DNA of 8,436 nucleotides, taken from assembly GCA_039923855.1 (NCBI GenBank), contig JBDTBW010000003.1:1-8436 (forward strand). The letters run 5' to 3'. Position numbers and translations under genes: made by a program. This document shows, in pieces, positions 1 to 5,706 of the stretch (positions within the stretch are counted from its first letter, which is position 1; each line of letters opens with the position of its first letter). Under the pieces are notes generated by a model. That model was not told where the DNA came from. It saw nothing but the letters and a program-made list of their open reading frames with translations, and searched no databases. This DNA comes from 66-474 sp039923855. GTDB taxonomy: Bacteria; Pseudomonadota; Gammaproteobacteria; Xanthomonadales; Rhodanobacteraceae.

Positions 1-474
1 GCAACCACACATCGCACGCCCGCCAGCGCGCTATTGCCGGGACGCTTCGCGTACCTGATGGGCTTGTACGCGGAAAATCACACGCGCCTGACACGATTGT
101 TTGCGCCGCAGCGCCTGCAGGTCGGCGAATACCTTTCCTGCGTCGATGATGGTCTGGATCTGCAATTGTCGGTGCAGGAACGTCATCCGTACACGCTCGA
201 GATCGGTTTGAGCTACTTGATGCTGGATGCGCGCACCGGCCGGCCCGCGCCGTCCGCGCAACTGCGCATGTACCTCGACGCGCGCACCACCGAAGCGCTG
301 CATTGCGAACCCGGCCGCGGATTGTGGCAGGTGCTGGGGCCGTTCGCGCCCGCGCGCAATGTGCTCACGCACCGGTTGCGGATGAACTCCTTCTTGAACC
401 GCTGGCTGGAATATCTGGCCGAGCAGGGCCATTGCCTGGCCACGCTGGAACGTGCCGCGCCCGCGGCGGTTTGA
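1..474 (+). CDS. DUF1249 (YqiB-like) family protein, 5' end missing
   Basis: The reading frame is open from the first base to the TGA at 472-474, so the gene starts upstream of the window. The TTG at 34 is an internal codon or a weak alternative start. The visible protein has family hallmarks: RFAYLMGLYAENHTRLTRLF near the N-terminus, a central DGLDLQLSVQERHPYT stretch, and LRMNSFLNRWLEYLAEQGH near the C-terminus. These match DUF1249, the family of E. coli YqiB, a cytoplasmic protein of about 140-160 residues with no established function. The visible length therefore suggests that only a short N-terminal piece is missing. It is the only clear core gene on the left and is transcribed towards the minus-strand toxin-antitoxin block. 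No rho-independent terminator is visible in the 60 bp that follow. Family assignment is by recalled motifs, not a search. Confidence 0.85.
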   Translation, partial: ATTHRTPASALLPGRFAYLMGLYAENHTRLTRLFAPQRLQVGEYLSCVDDGLDLQLSVQERHPYTLEIGLSYLMLDARTGRPAPSAQLRMYLDARTTEALHCEPGRGLWQVLGPFAPARNVLTHRLRMNSFLNRWLEYLAEQGHCLATLERAAPAAV

Positions 475-534
475 TCGCACCCATCGTCGATCGAGCAGGC
501 AACCGTAAGGGCGGCGGCGTGCGGCCGCTCTGGA

Positions 535-849
535 TCAAGCCCCGACGCGATGAATCGCACGTAGTTCGTCAGCGATCGCGCGCGCGGCGTGCCACAAGTC
601 GAAATCCTGCTGCATCCGCAACCAGAAGGCCGCGCCGTTACCGGCGAGTTTGCCGATGCGCAACGCCATTTCCGGCGTAAAGCCCTTGTGTTCGGCCAGT
701 AACTCGTGCACGGTTTGTCGCGATACATGCAAGCGGCGCGCAGTTTCCGTCACGCTCATACCTAGCGCGGGCAGGACATCCTCGCGCAGGATCGCGCCCG
801 GATGGGTCGGCGGGCGGTTGGGGTGCCGCTTGGCGGTGTATTCGGCCAT
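535..849 (-). CDS. higA: HigA family antitoxin (XRE-type helix-turn-helix)
   Basis: 104 residues. The N-terminal PPTHPGAILREDVLPALGMS signature (residues 13-32) and the C-terminal FWLRMQQDFDLWHA block (75-88) are typical of HigA antitoxins. A helix-turn-helix covers about residues 31-52 (MSVTETARRLHVSRQTVHEL). In this family the protein neutralises the HigB mRNA interferase and represses its own operon through the helix-turn-helix. The ATG at 849-847 lies 9 bp after the HigB stop, in the usual toxin-first higBA order. The ribosome site is weak (GAG 8 nt before the ATG), which suggests translational coupling to higB. The gene ends at TGA 537-535, facing the DUF1249 gene. All expected family features are present, so it looks functional. 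Confidence 0.92.
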   Translation of the reverse strand: MAEYTAKRHPNRPPTHPGAILREDVLPALGMSVTETARRLHVSRQTVHELLAEHKGFTPEMALRIGKLAGNGAAFWLRMQQDFDLWHAARAIADELRAIHRVGA

Positions 850-858
850 GGTCGTTAC

Positions 859-1137
859 TCAATGATATTGCTCAAGGTCCACGCGCAGCGCATCGCCATC
901 AACCCAGTCAAAGGTGATGCACCACGGCCCGTTGATGTGCAGGCTATAACGAGTCGGTTTGAAACCGCGCAGTGGATGAAAGTCGAAGCCAGGCACGTTC
1001 AAATCTGTCAAGTTCGCGGCATTGTTCAGCGCGTCCAGTCGCCGCAGGATGCGGCCTTGCAAGTCCGGTCTGATCTTCGCCGCGTTGCCGTTGCGATATA
1101 GATCGGCCAGCCCTTTGTGCCGAAAGCCGCGGATCAT
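859..1137 (-). CDS. higB: HigB family toxin (RelE-like mRNA interferase)
   Basis: 92 residues, the usual length for HigB. The N-terminus MIRGFRHKGLADLYRNGN matches the family opening. LNVPGFDFHPLRG (46-58) and RYSLHINGPWCITFDWVDGD (63-82) are the conserved core, and it ends in the typical DLEQYH. Known members are ribosome-dependent mRNA interferases that cut translated mRNA and stop growth; that activity is inferred here from the family. It is followed after 9 bp by higA. The ATG at 1137-1135 is preferred because family members begin at this point. It lies only 5 nt downstream of a good -10 box, so little or no 5' leader is predicted. Its promoter overlaps the end of the restriction-modification pseudogene. 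Confidence 0.92.
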   Translation of the reverse strand: MIRGFRHKGLADLYRNGNAAKIRPDLQGRILRRLDALNNAANLTDLNVPGFDFHPLRGFKPTRYSLHINGPWCITFDWVDGDALRVDLEQYH

Positions 1138-1142
1138 GGGCC

Positions 1143-1182
1143 AATGTAAGGCATTCTTGACTTATGTCAAGTTTTTGTTGAC
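1143..1182 (-). promoter_or_regulatory. higBA promoter with overlapping operator-like half-sites
   Basis: On the minus strand there is a consensus -35 TTGACA (1170-1165), a 16-bp spacer and a -10 TACATT (1148-1143), which end 5 nt before the higB ATG. On the plus strand, alternating half-sites read TTGAC (1157-1161), GTCAA (1166-1170) and TTGAC (1178-1182). The first two extend to a perfect inverted repeat, CTTGAC-TTAT-GTCAAG (1156-1171), lying over the -35. Autorepression of hig operons by HigA bound at such palindromes is known for the family; binding at this site is inferred. The -35 is built from the last sense codons (TTG ACA) of the restriction-modification pseudogene. Confidence 0.65.
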
Positions 1183-1836
1183 ATCGAGTCGAGCCGCGGA
1201 TTCCAGCAGCGCGATGTCGGAATCGTCCAAGTCGAACAAATCGTACACCGCGCGATTGAGTTGCGTTTCGGATTGCGCTATCGCTGCATCCAGCGCCAGC
1301 ACGCCCGCGCGTTCGGCGGCCAGATATTTCTCCCACTCGCCGCGCTCGGCCAGCGGGATGTCCTGCTTGAAAGTTTTTTTGACTTCGACGCGGAAAGCGG
1401 CGAAATCCAGCTGCCACCATGCTTGCAGCTTGCCGGATAATTTGGTGGCGCGGCCGACTGGCGCGAGATCGGGGATGCATCGGGCGACGCGCAGGCGCAA
1501 ATCGCGTCGCTGTTCGGCGGCGAGTTGGCAGGCATGCGCCAATTCGGCGATGGCTTCGCGTTGCGTGGCGGCGGCGGCGGCGGCGGCGGGGACGGGAATT
1601 GTCTCGATATTTTCACTGAACAAGCGTAGACGCCATTCGCCACCGCGTAGTGCATCGCAAACGCTGCGCAGGTGAAACCAAACGAGCTTCGAGTTCAACA
1701 GGCCGAGCAGATATTCGTCCGCGCGCGGAACGAAATAGCCGGTGTTGCCCATGTAATAGCCCGCCGTGTCTAGCGAAAACTTCGGGCCTTGCGACATATC
1801 CGGATAAAACACTTTGGGTTTCTCGAAAAACTCGAC
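1162..1836 (-). pseudogene. C-terminal fragment of the type IIG enzyme (target recognition)
   Basis: It is in the same frame as the central fragment, separated only by the TAA at 1839-1837. Reading through gives VEFFEKPKVFYPDMSQGPKF without interruption, a conserved block of the target-recognition region of Eco57I-like enzymes. Then follow GNTGYFVP, LLGLLNSKLVWFHL and ALRGGEWRLRLF, also typical. The likely ancestral codon was a tyrosine TAC or TAT; this is inferred from recalled relatives that carry an aromatic residue here. The longest independent start is the GTG at 1812, with no convincing ribosome site. It ends at TAA 1164-1162, next to the higB promoter. A run of seven alanines is encoded by a GGC/GCC triplet repeat. 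Confidence 0.85.
1567..1587. repeat. GGC trinucleotide tract
   Basis: Seven perfect GGC units on the plus strand encode seven alanines on the minus strand in the C-terminal fragment of the restriction-modification gene. Slippage in whole units would change length without shifting the frame. Confidence 0.85.
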
Positions 1837-2336
1837 TTACGTCGCCTGCGCCTGCTGCAACTCGAACCACGCCTGTTTGGTCGCGCGCTGTTCCAGCTTC
1901 TGCTTGAACGGCGCCAAGTGGTCACGGATCGCCGGATAGTCGTCAATGTCGATTGTGTTCTTGGGGATGTAGATCTGCCATTGATCCTGCGGCTCGATCC
2001 GCCATTTCTTCAAGTCCTCGCCGACCAGAAACGGTTTCAACAACTCCTGCGAGCGCGGATCGCGCGCGACCAAATCATCGCGGGTGGCGCGGTCGATCAC
2101 GAACGCCTCGTTCAGGCCGGTCACGATGCCGCGGCACGGCGAACCGTACACCTGTTGCAATGTCGGATGTGTGCTCAGCAGCTTGCGCCGCAATGCGGCC
2201 AGTTCCCGCGATTCCAGTTGCCAGGAAGTCTTGCCGTCGCCGAGTTGCGCCTGCGGCATGGTTTGCGCGTGCTGTTCGAACGCCGCGCTCAGGCTCTCTG
2301 GTTGCTTTGCAAGCACGAGAAAGCGCAACGCCTTTT

Positions 2337-2380
2337 CCCTCTCCCCTCGGGAGAGGGTGGCGCGCAGCGCCGGGTGAGGG
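2337..2380. repeat. REP-like palindromic repeat, left member of inverted pair
   Basis: On the plus strand it starts CCCTCTCCCCTCGGGAGAGG and ends GCGCCGGGTGAGGG. It contains an internal hairpin (CTCTCCC/GGGAGAG) followed by a second small stem (GGCGC/GCGCC). The sequence class matches the short palindromic repeats scattered in Xanthomonad and related genomes. It is read in frame inside the restriction-modification gene and translates to NPHPALRATLSRGERE. Confidence 0.7.
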
Positions 2381-2419
2381 TTCGGGTCTTGCCGGTCGGT
2401 GGTGCCTGGCGGTTCCGTA

Positions 2420-2455
2420 CCCTCACCCCCGGCCCCTCTGCGGTTGGGAGAGGGG
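2420..2455. repeat. REP-like palindromic repeat, right member of inverted pair
   Basis: Reverse-complemented, it starts CCCCTCTCCC and ends CCGGGGGTGAGGG, the same architecture as the repeat at 2337-2380 but in the opposite orientation, 39 bp away. The arrangement resembles a BIME-type REP doublet. In the enclosing reading frame it encodes LLPSPNRRGAGGEG. Confidence 0.65.
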
Positions 2456-4319
2456 AGCAAAGCATTCGCATCGATCCGTTTCTCCAGCACCACAATCGCC
2501 GGATACGTGGTCACGCCCTCGAACACTTGCAGATCGCCGAAATCGACCATTGTTAGAAGTCGCGTATCGCGCAGCAGAAACTTGCGCAGCGGCGCGCCGG
2601 AGCCGGTCTTGAAGAACGTGCTGGAGGAAATGTAGCCCAGCCGGCCACCGGCTTTCAGTAAGCGCACGCCCAGTTCGTAGAAATAGCAGTAGAGATCGGC
2701 GCGGTCGGAAGCGACCTCGTAATGTTGTTGCAGATACGGCTTGATCGGCTTGATGCGCTCCATGCGCACGTAGGGCGGATTGCCGATCACCACATCGAAA
2801 CCGCCGTGCGCGAACACTTGCGGGAACGCAGTCTGCCAGTCGAACGCGCGCTCGGAATACTCCTGGCCGTGGATCAGGCTGTTGCCCAGATGGATATTGG
2901 CCTCCAGGCTGGTCAGCGGCTTGCCGCGCTGGGCGGTTTTCAGCCACAGCGACAACTTGGTGATCTCCACCGATTCGGCGTTGACGTCCACCCCGAACAG
3001 ATTGCCGTTCAAGATCGCCTTGTTGAGATCGAAGATGTCGAAACTGCCGGTGATCGCCTGCAATTGCTCGTTGACGCGGGCGTATTCGGCGGCCAGCCAA
3101 TCGAACGCCGCGACCAGGAATGCGCCGGAACCGCAAGCGGGATCGAGCACGGTGATTTCGCGCAGTTCGTCCAGCCACGCGCGCCAAAACAGGTATTCGT
3201 ATGCGCGCGTTTCGACATCGCCTTTCGCCGCGCCGGAACTCTTGCCCTTCGTTGTGCGCGGCAATCGCTTGCGCGCCGGGTCATTTTTCGCGGCGCGTTT
3301 CCAGATGATTTCGTCGGCCGCATTGCGCGGTTGCGCCGGATCGGCAACGTAATCGTGCAACAGATTCTCGAAGCGCCGATGCAGATAACCGCCGAGCGTC
3401 TGTTCGACGATGAATTCGGTTACCGAGTCGGGTGTATAGACCACGCCTTCCTGCTTGCGCCGCCCGCGCACTCCGCTGGCGGCGGCGCGTTCCACTTGTT
3501 CCTTCGCTTTCAGTTCGAAATTACCGGCCCCGGCGGCTTCGCGCAGTTCCTCGATGTCGGCCACGGATTGCTCGAAGATGTGGCCGAGCACGGTGACACC
3601 GACTTCCGATGCGAAGTCGTAATTGCCGAGTTCCCCGAAGGCACGGGCGATGTCGTCGGGAACGCGCAGCGCGTCCAGCGCCGGATGGTGCGCAAACAGA
3701 CCGCCGTTGTAGGCGGGAATGCCGAGCGCATCGTTGCCTTTGTCGATCGCGCGGAACAGGCCGCGGAAGTTGTCCCACGGCGGCTGAGGATTGTATTCGT
3801 TGCGCGCCTGCGCGGCGTTGCGCAAGCTGTGTTGTGGCAGCAGTTCGCGGTCTTCGGCGAAAGCCACAAACAGCGCGCGGTCGAGCAGGGTCTGCGCGTA
3901 ACCGATCAGATCGACCAATGCATGATCGGGATTGGCTTGCGCCAGCGCGGTAATCAATTGCACGCGCAGCTTCTGGTAATCGCGGTACAACTCGCGGGTG
4001 ATGTCCTTCTCGGCCGCGGCGCTGTCGCCGAGCAGCTTGTCGGTGGCGCCGGACATGAGATTTTGCGCCGACAGCACCAGTTGCAGGCGCGCGTATTCGC
4101 GCGGGTCGATCAAGTCGACCAAATGCCAGACCTCGTACGCCTGCCGTCCGTGGCCGACCGCGTACAGGCGCAACTCGAGCATGTTGGACACCAGCACGTA
4201 GCGGCAGCCGGGCGTGTCCATCGCGTATTCCCACGCCTGCTGCACCGGGCTTTTGTGGCGGCCGGGCATGATCGCGTCGAGATCGCCGGTGCGCGGGCCT
4301 TTCAACTCGAACGGCGCGA

Positions 4320-4625
4320 TCACCTTTCCTGCATGGCGCTGAAGCGGCCGAGTGCGACATCCACGCTGCCACTACCCGCAGTGTGTTCGTCTTGGATGTT
4401 CCATTCCGCGCCGGAGCCGAAACCGGTGTAGCCCAGCACTTCGACGAACAGCATTTGCAGGAACGGCCGGCGGATGCCGGTCTCCTTCTGCATCGTGATG
4501 CTGCCGTCGCGGATGGAATCGGCCCAGCGATGCAGGGCTTGCGCATGCGCGGGGGGAATCGGCGCTACGGCCAGACGTTTGTTGAGCAGGCGTTTGTTGA
4601 GCAGCGGTTCGCGGAGCATCCCCAT
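4320..4625 (-). pseudogene. N-terminal fragment of the type IIG enzyme (first half of nuclease)
   Basis: From the ATG at 4625 this piece gives 101 residues ending MQER before TGA 4322-4320. It contains FLQMLFVEVLGYTGFG (55-70) and GSVDVALGRF (86-95), the opening of the nuclease domain typical of this family. The aspartate of SVDVALG (about residue 89) is the likely first metal-binding acid of the PD-(D/E)XK fold; the matching ELK motif is in the next frame. The open frame reaches back to 4715, but that extension overlaps brnA and lacks family-like sequence. A 15-bp tandem duplication encodes LLNKR twice near the N-terminus. Confidence 0.85.
4576..4605. repeat. 15-bp tandem duplication
   Basis: CGTTTGTTGAGCAG occurs at 4576-4589 and 4591-4604 with a period of 15 bp. 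On the minus strand it encodes LLNKR twice near the N-terminus of the restriction-modification gene. Because 15 is a multiple of three the frame is kept. Confidence 0.8.
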
Positions 4626-4648
4626 GCGCGTTTCTCCATGCGCCGCGA

Positions 4649-4888
4649 TCAGCCGGCGCTCCGCGATTTGCCGTCCGGCCACGCGATGCGCACTTTGCGA
4701 TGCCGGGTAACGCAATCGCGCAGGTAGAGATTGATCAGGCTCTGGTAGGGCACACCCGATTCCCGCGCCATGCCTTTGAAGTAATCCACCACGTCTTCCG
4801 ACAGGCGCATGGAGACGGGCTTCTTGAGCCGTGCCGCATAAGGGTTCGGGCGGGATTGCAGCTTGGAGAGGTCGTATTCGGCTTTCAT
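4649..4888 (-). CDS. brnA: BrnA family antitoxin
   Basis: 79 residues from the ATG at 4888-4886, chosen because MKAEYDLSK is the typical opening of BrnA and CopG-like antitoxins and the ATG lies 4 nt after the brnT stop. The open frame continues to 4963, but that extension overlaps brnT and has no family character. PVSMRLSEDVVDYFKGMARE (24-43) followed by PYQSLINLYLRDCV looks like a ribbon-helix-helix: a DNA-binding strand, then two helices. In the family, BrnA binds and neutralises BrnT, and the complex represses the operon. It ends with TGA 4651-4649, 23 bp before the restriction-modification start, so the two may share a transcript. Confidence 0.85.
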   Translation of the reverse strand: MKAEYDLSKLQSRPNPYAARLKKPVSMRLSEDVVDYFKGMARESGVPYQSLINLYLRDCVTRHRKVRIAWPDGKSRSAG

Positions 4889-4892
4889 GATG

Positions 4893-5171
4893 TCATCCGG
4901 GGTAATGCTTGCTTTCGCTTCTGGTGGCCTTGCGCGCGGAGATGATGCGAATGATGTCGCCACAGGCGCGTTCGCAATGGCAGACCAGCAGCAGGTTAGC
5001 CTCGCTGCTCATGCCCAGCAGCAAAAACCGTTCCTCTTCGGACGAGTGCCACGGATCGAAGAACTGCACCGCGAACTCGTCGTAGAAGATGGTTTGCGCT
5101 TCCTCGAAGGAAACGCCGTGCTTCTTCAGGTTCGATGCGGCCTTGGCCGGATCCCAATCGACCTTGATCAT
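4893..5171 (-). CDS. brnT: BrnT family toxin (RelE-fold ribonuclease)
   Basis: 92 residues, the normal BrnT length. Hallmarks: WDPAKAASNLKKHGVSFEEA (6-25), the FYDEFAVQFFDP block (29-40), EERFLLLG (46-53) and IIRIISARKATRSE (73-86) near the C-terminus. Family members are RelE-like RNases that inhibit translation; conserved basic and acidic residues near the SARKAT motif are thought to be catalytic. The C-terminus SESKHYPG is normal. The ATG at 5171-5169 fits the family start and is 6 nt downstream of a -10-like box. brnA follows after 4 nt. Confidence 0.9.
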   Translation of the reverse strand: MIKVDWDPAKAASNLKKHGVSFEEAQTIFYDEFAVQFFDPWHSSEEERFLLLGMSSEANLLLVCHCERACGDIIRIISARKATRSESKHYPG

Positions 5172-5177
5172 CTTTAC

Positions 5178-5205
5178 ATTGTATGGATGTCGGTGATTTG
5201 CGCAA
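5178..5205 (-). promoter_or_regulatory. Predicted brnTA promoter
   Basis: On the minus strand, TTGCGC (5205-5200) lies 16 bp upstream of TACAAT (5183-5178), whose end is 6 nt from the brnT ATG. The -35 sits in the palindrome TTGCGCAA (5198-5205). ACAT/ATGT half-sites flank the -10 and could be part of an operator. Promoter assignment is by eye. Confidence 0.5.
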
Positions 5206-5219
5206 GCACTGGATGCTGA

Positions 5220-5239
5220 GTTGTGCGGCGACGCACAAC
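5220..5239. repeat. Perfect 8-bp inverted repeat upstream of brnT
   Basis: GTTGTGCG and CGCACAAC flank a GCGA loop. It lies 49-68 bp upstream of the brnT ATG, next to a terminator-like structure. It could be a BrnA operator or simply a hairpin in the transcript; nothing here decides. Confidence 0.5.
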
Positions 5240-5263
5240 AAAAAGCTCGCGCGCGGCGGGCTT
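5240..5263 (-). terminator. Terminator-like hairpin, probably the displaced tRNA-Asp terminator
   Basis: On the minus strand AAGCCCGC (5263-5256), a 5-nt loop and GCGAGCTT (5250-5243) form an 8-bp stem with one mismatch, followed by a T run (5244-5240). The first arm is identical to that of the terminator after tRNA-Asp (7737-7711). It lies about 28 nt beyond the tRNA-like repeat at 5276-5305. I read it as the original chromosomal terminator of the tRNA operon, now 2.5 kb away. Confidence 0.5.
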
Positions 5264-5275
5264 GTTTGATTCCGA

Positions 5276-5305
5276 TTTCGATTTCTTGGATTGGCGGGCG
5301 GACGG
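5276..5305. repeat. Candidate distal attachment site (imperfect copy of tRNA-Asp 3' end)
   Basis: TTTCGATTT, six unlike bases, TTGGCGG and GCGGACGG follow in the same order, orientation and spacing as at 7765-7795, with one base missing. This covers the CCA end and acceptor 3' strand of tRNA-Asp plus downstream flank. Direct orientation and the integrase in between fit an att site; assignment is inference. Confidence 0.5.
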
Positions 5306-5355
5306 CAACAACACGCGTTCGCTAACTCATTGAAATATCGTGCTTAGGCTGGCGT

Positions 5356-5538
5356 GTGTTTCGTGTTGTACTCGCTTTCCTACTCACTTTTTGCGCCGCT
5401 TCCGTTGCTCACGAAAACCCGTTCTCTAATTCGCACGCGCGAAGAAGCAGGTGCGGCGAGCGGTCGCTGCAGAAAGGCGCACAAAGAGTGGGAGCCCTCT
5501 ATGTGGTCGCGTCCGTGGCCTTGTCCAACGCCCGCTAG
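5356..5538 (+). CDS. Doubtful small ORF with a signal-peptide-like N-terminus
   Basis: 60 codons from a GTG start. The first 18 residues (MFRVVLAFLLTFCAASVA) look like a Sec signal peptide: a basic residue, a hydrophobic core and an S-V-A cleavage motif before HE. The remainder is short, arginine-rich and has no domain I recognise. AGG lies 7 nt upstream of the GTG, a plausible ribosome site. An overlapping frame from 5354 is open for 70 codons but is less convincing. This is the only gene candidate in 5172-5706. It could be a real secreted small protein, a gene remnant left by the integrating element, or chance; I lean towards remnant or chance. Confidence 0.25.
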   Translation: MFRVVLAFLLTFCAASVAHENPFSNSHARRSRCGERSLQKGAQRVGALYVVASVALSNAR

Positions 5539-5549
5539 GCAAACTCCGC

Positions 5550-5571
5550 AAAGTTCAGCAGGCTGAACTTT
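5550..5571. terminator. Perfect 10-bp inverted repeat, possible weak terminator
   Basis: AAAGTTCAGC and GCTGAACTTT are perfect arms separated by AG, followed on the plus strand by one more T. It begins 11 nt after the stop of the small ORF at 5356-5538. The stem is AT-rich and the T run short, so termination would be weak. Apart from this hairpin I see nothing convincing from 5539 to 5706. Confidence 0.35.
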
Positions 5572-5706
5572 TGACCTGTCAGAAAATGGCTAGTGCAGGA
5601 TAGGTTAGGCGGGGCCATTGTGTGACACGAGTGACCTTCAAAGATCGCCAAATGGCAACGCGGTGAAGGGGTTCGCGCGTTCGGGAGCTACCCTTGGCGG
5701 TTCGGG

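Larger units (their letters stand above)
1837..4323 (-). pseudogene. Central fragment of the type IIG enzyme: nuclease ELK motif, linker and methyltransferase
   Basis: 828 codons from the GTG at 4323-4321, which overlaps the TGA of the preceding piece (GTGA). Order: FELKG (5-9), the second half of the nuclease motif; DLDAIMPG (14-21); a helical linker with DFASEVGVTVLGHIFEQS (236-253); the pre-methyltransferase motif VVYTPDSVTEFIVE (294-307); methyltransferase motif I DPACGSGAF (394-402); motif IV NPPY (515-518), the catalytic motif of N6-adenine methyltransferases. A foreign-looking stretch at about 621-664 comes from the REP pair. After it come the start of the recognition region, including GLNEAFVIDRATRD (736-749) and LLKPFLVGEDLKKWR (761-775). 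It ends at TAA 1839-1837. Restart at the GTG could in principle give a nuclease-dead methyltransferase, but it would lack about 224 C-terminal residues. Confidence 0.88.
1162..4625 (-). pseudogene. Type IIG (Eco57I-like) restriction-modification enzyme, broken by a frameshift and a stop
   Basis: Three consecutive minus-strand reading frames together make one type IIG enzyme of about 1,154 residues: an N-terminal PD-(D/E)XK-like nuclease, a helical linker, a gamma-type adenine methyltransferase and a C-terminal target-recognition region. Such enzymes cut and methylate DNA as one polypeptide. The chosen start is the ATG at 4625-4623, with GGAG 8 nt upstream and 23 bp after the brnA stop; an in-frame ATG two codons later is an alternative. 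Lesion 1 is a one-base shift near 4320-4323, where one extra G would turn AGG TGA into AGG GTG ATC and join the first two pieces. Lesion 2 is an in-frame TAA at 1839-1837. The gene also carries an in-frame REP-pair insertion (2337-2455). With two lesions, full-length restriction is very unlikely. Sequencing error could explain the shift, but less easily the stop. Confidence 0.9.

Noticed and set aside
475..534. Terminator between the convergent DUF1249 and higA genes
   Set aside because: There are short GC-rich inverted bits but no stem followed by a T run on either strand.
1789..2556. A 255-codon plus-strand open frame
   Set aside because: Antisense to the conserved recognition region of the type IIG enzyme, with no recognisable protein features.
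2722..4431. A 569-codon plus-strand open frame
   Set aside because: It is antisense to the restriction-modification gene, shows no domain motifs, and arises from the GC-rich codon pattern of the real gene. The minus-strand frame carries DPACGSGAF and NPPY.
4626..4715. Longer N-terminus for the restriction-modification gene
   Set aside because: It overlaps the brnA 3' end, and the ATG at 4625 has a GGAG ribosome site at good spacing.
4889..4963. Longer N-terminus for brnA
   Set aside because: It overlaps the conserved end of brnT, and the extension has no antitoxin character. MKAEYDLSK is the family-like start.
5523..5610. An integron attC-like arrangement (GTCCAAC ... GTTAGGC)
   Set aside because: The two core-like sites pair at only 5 of 7 positions, the inner arms do not match, and there is no cassette-like gene array or integron integrase.
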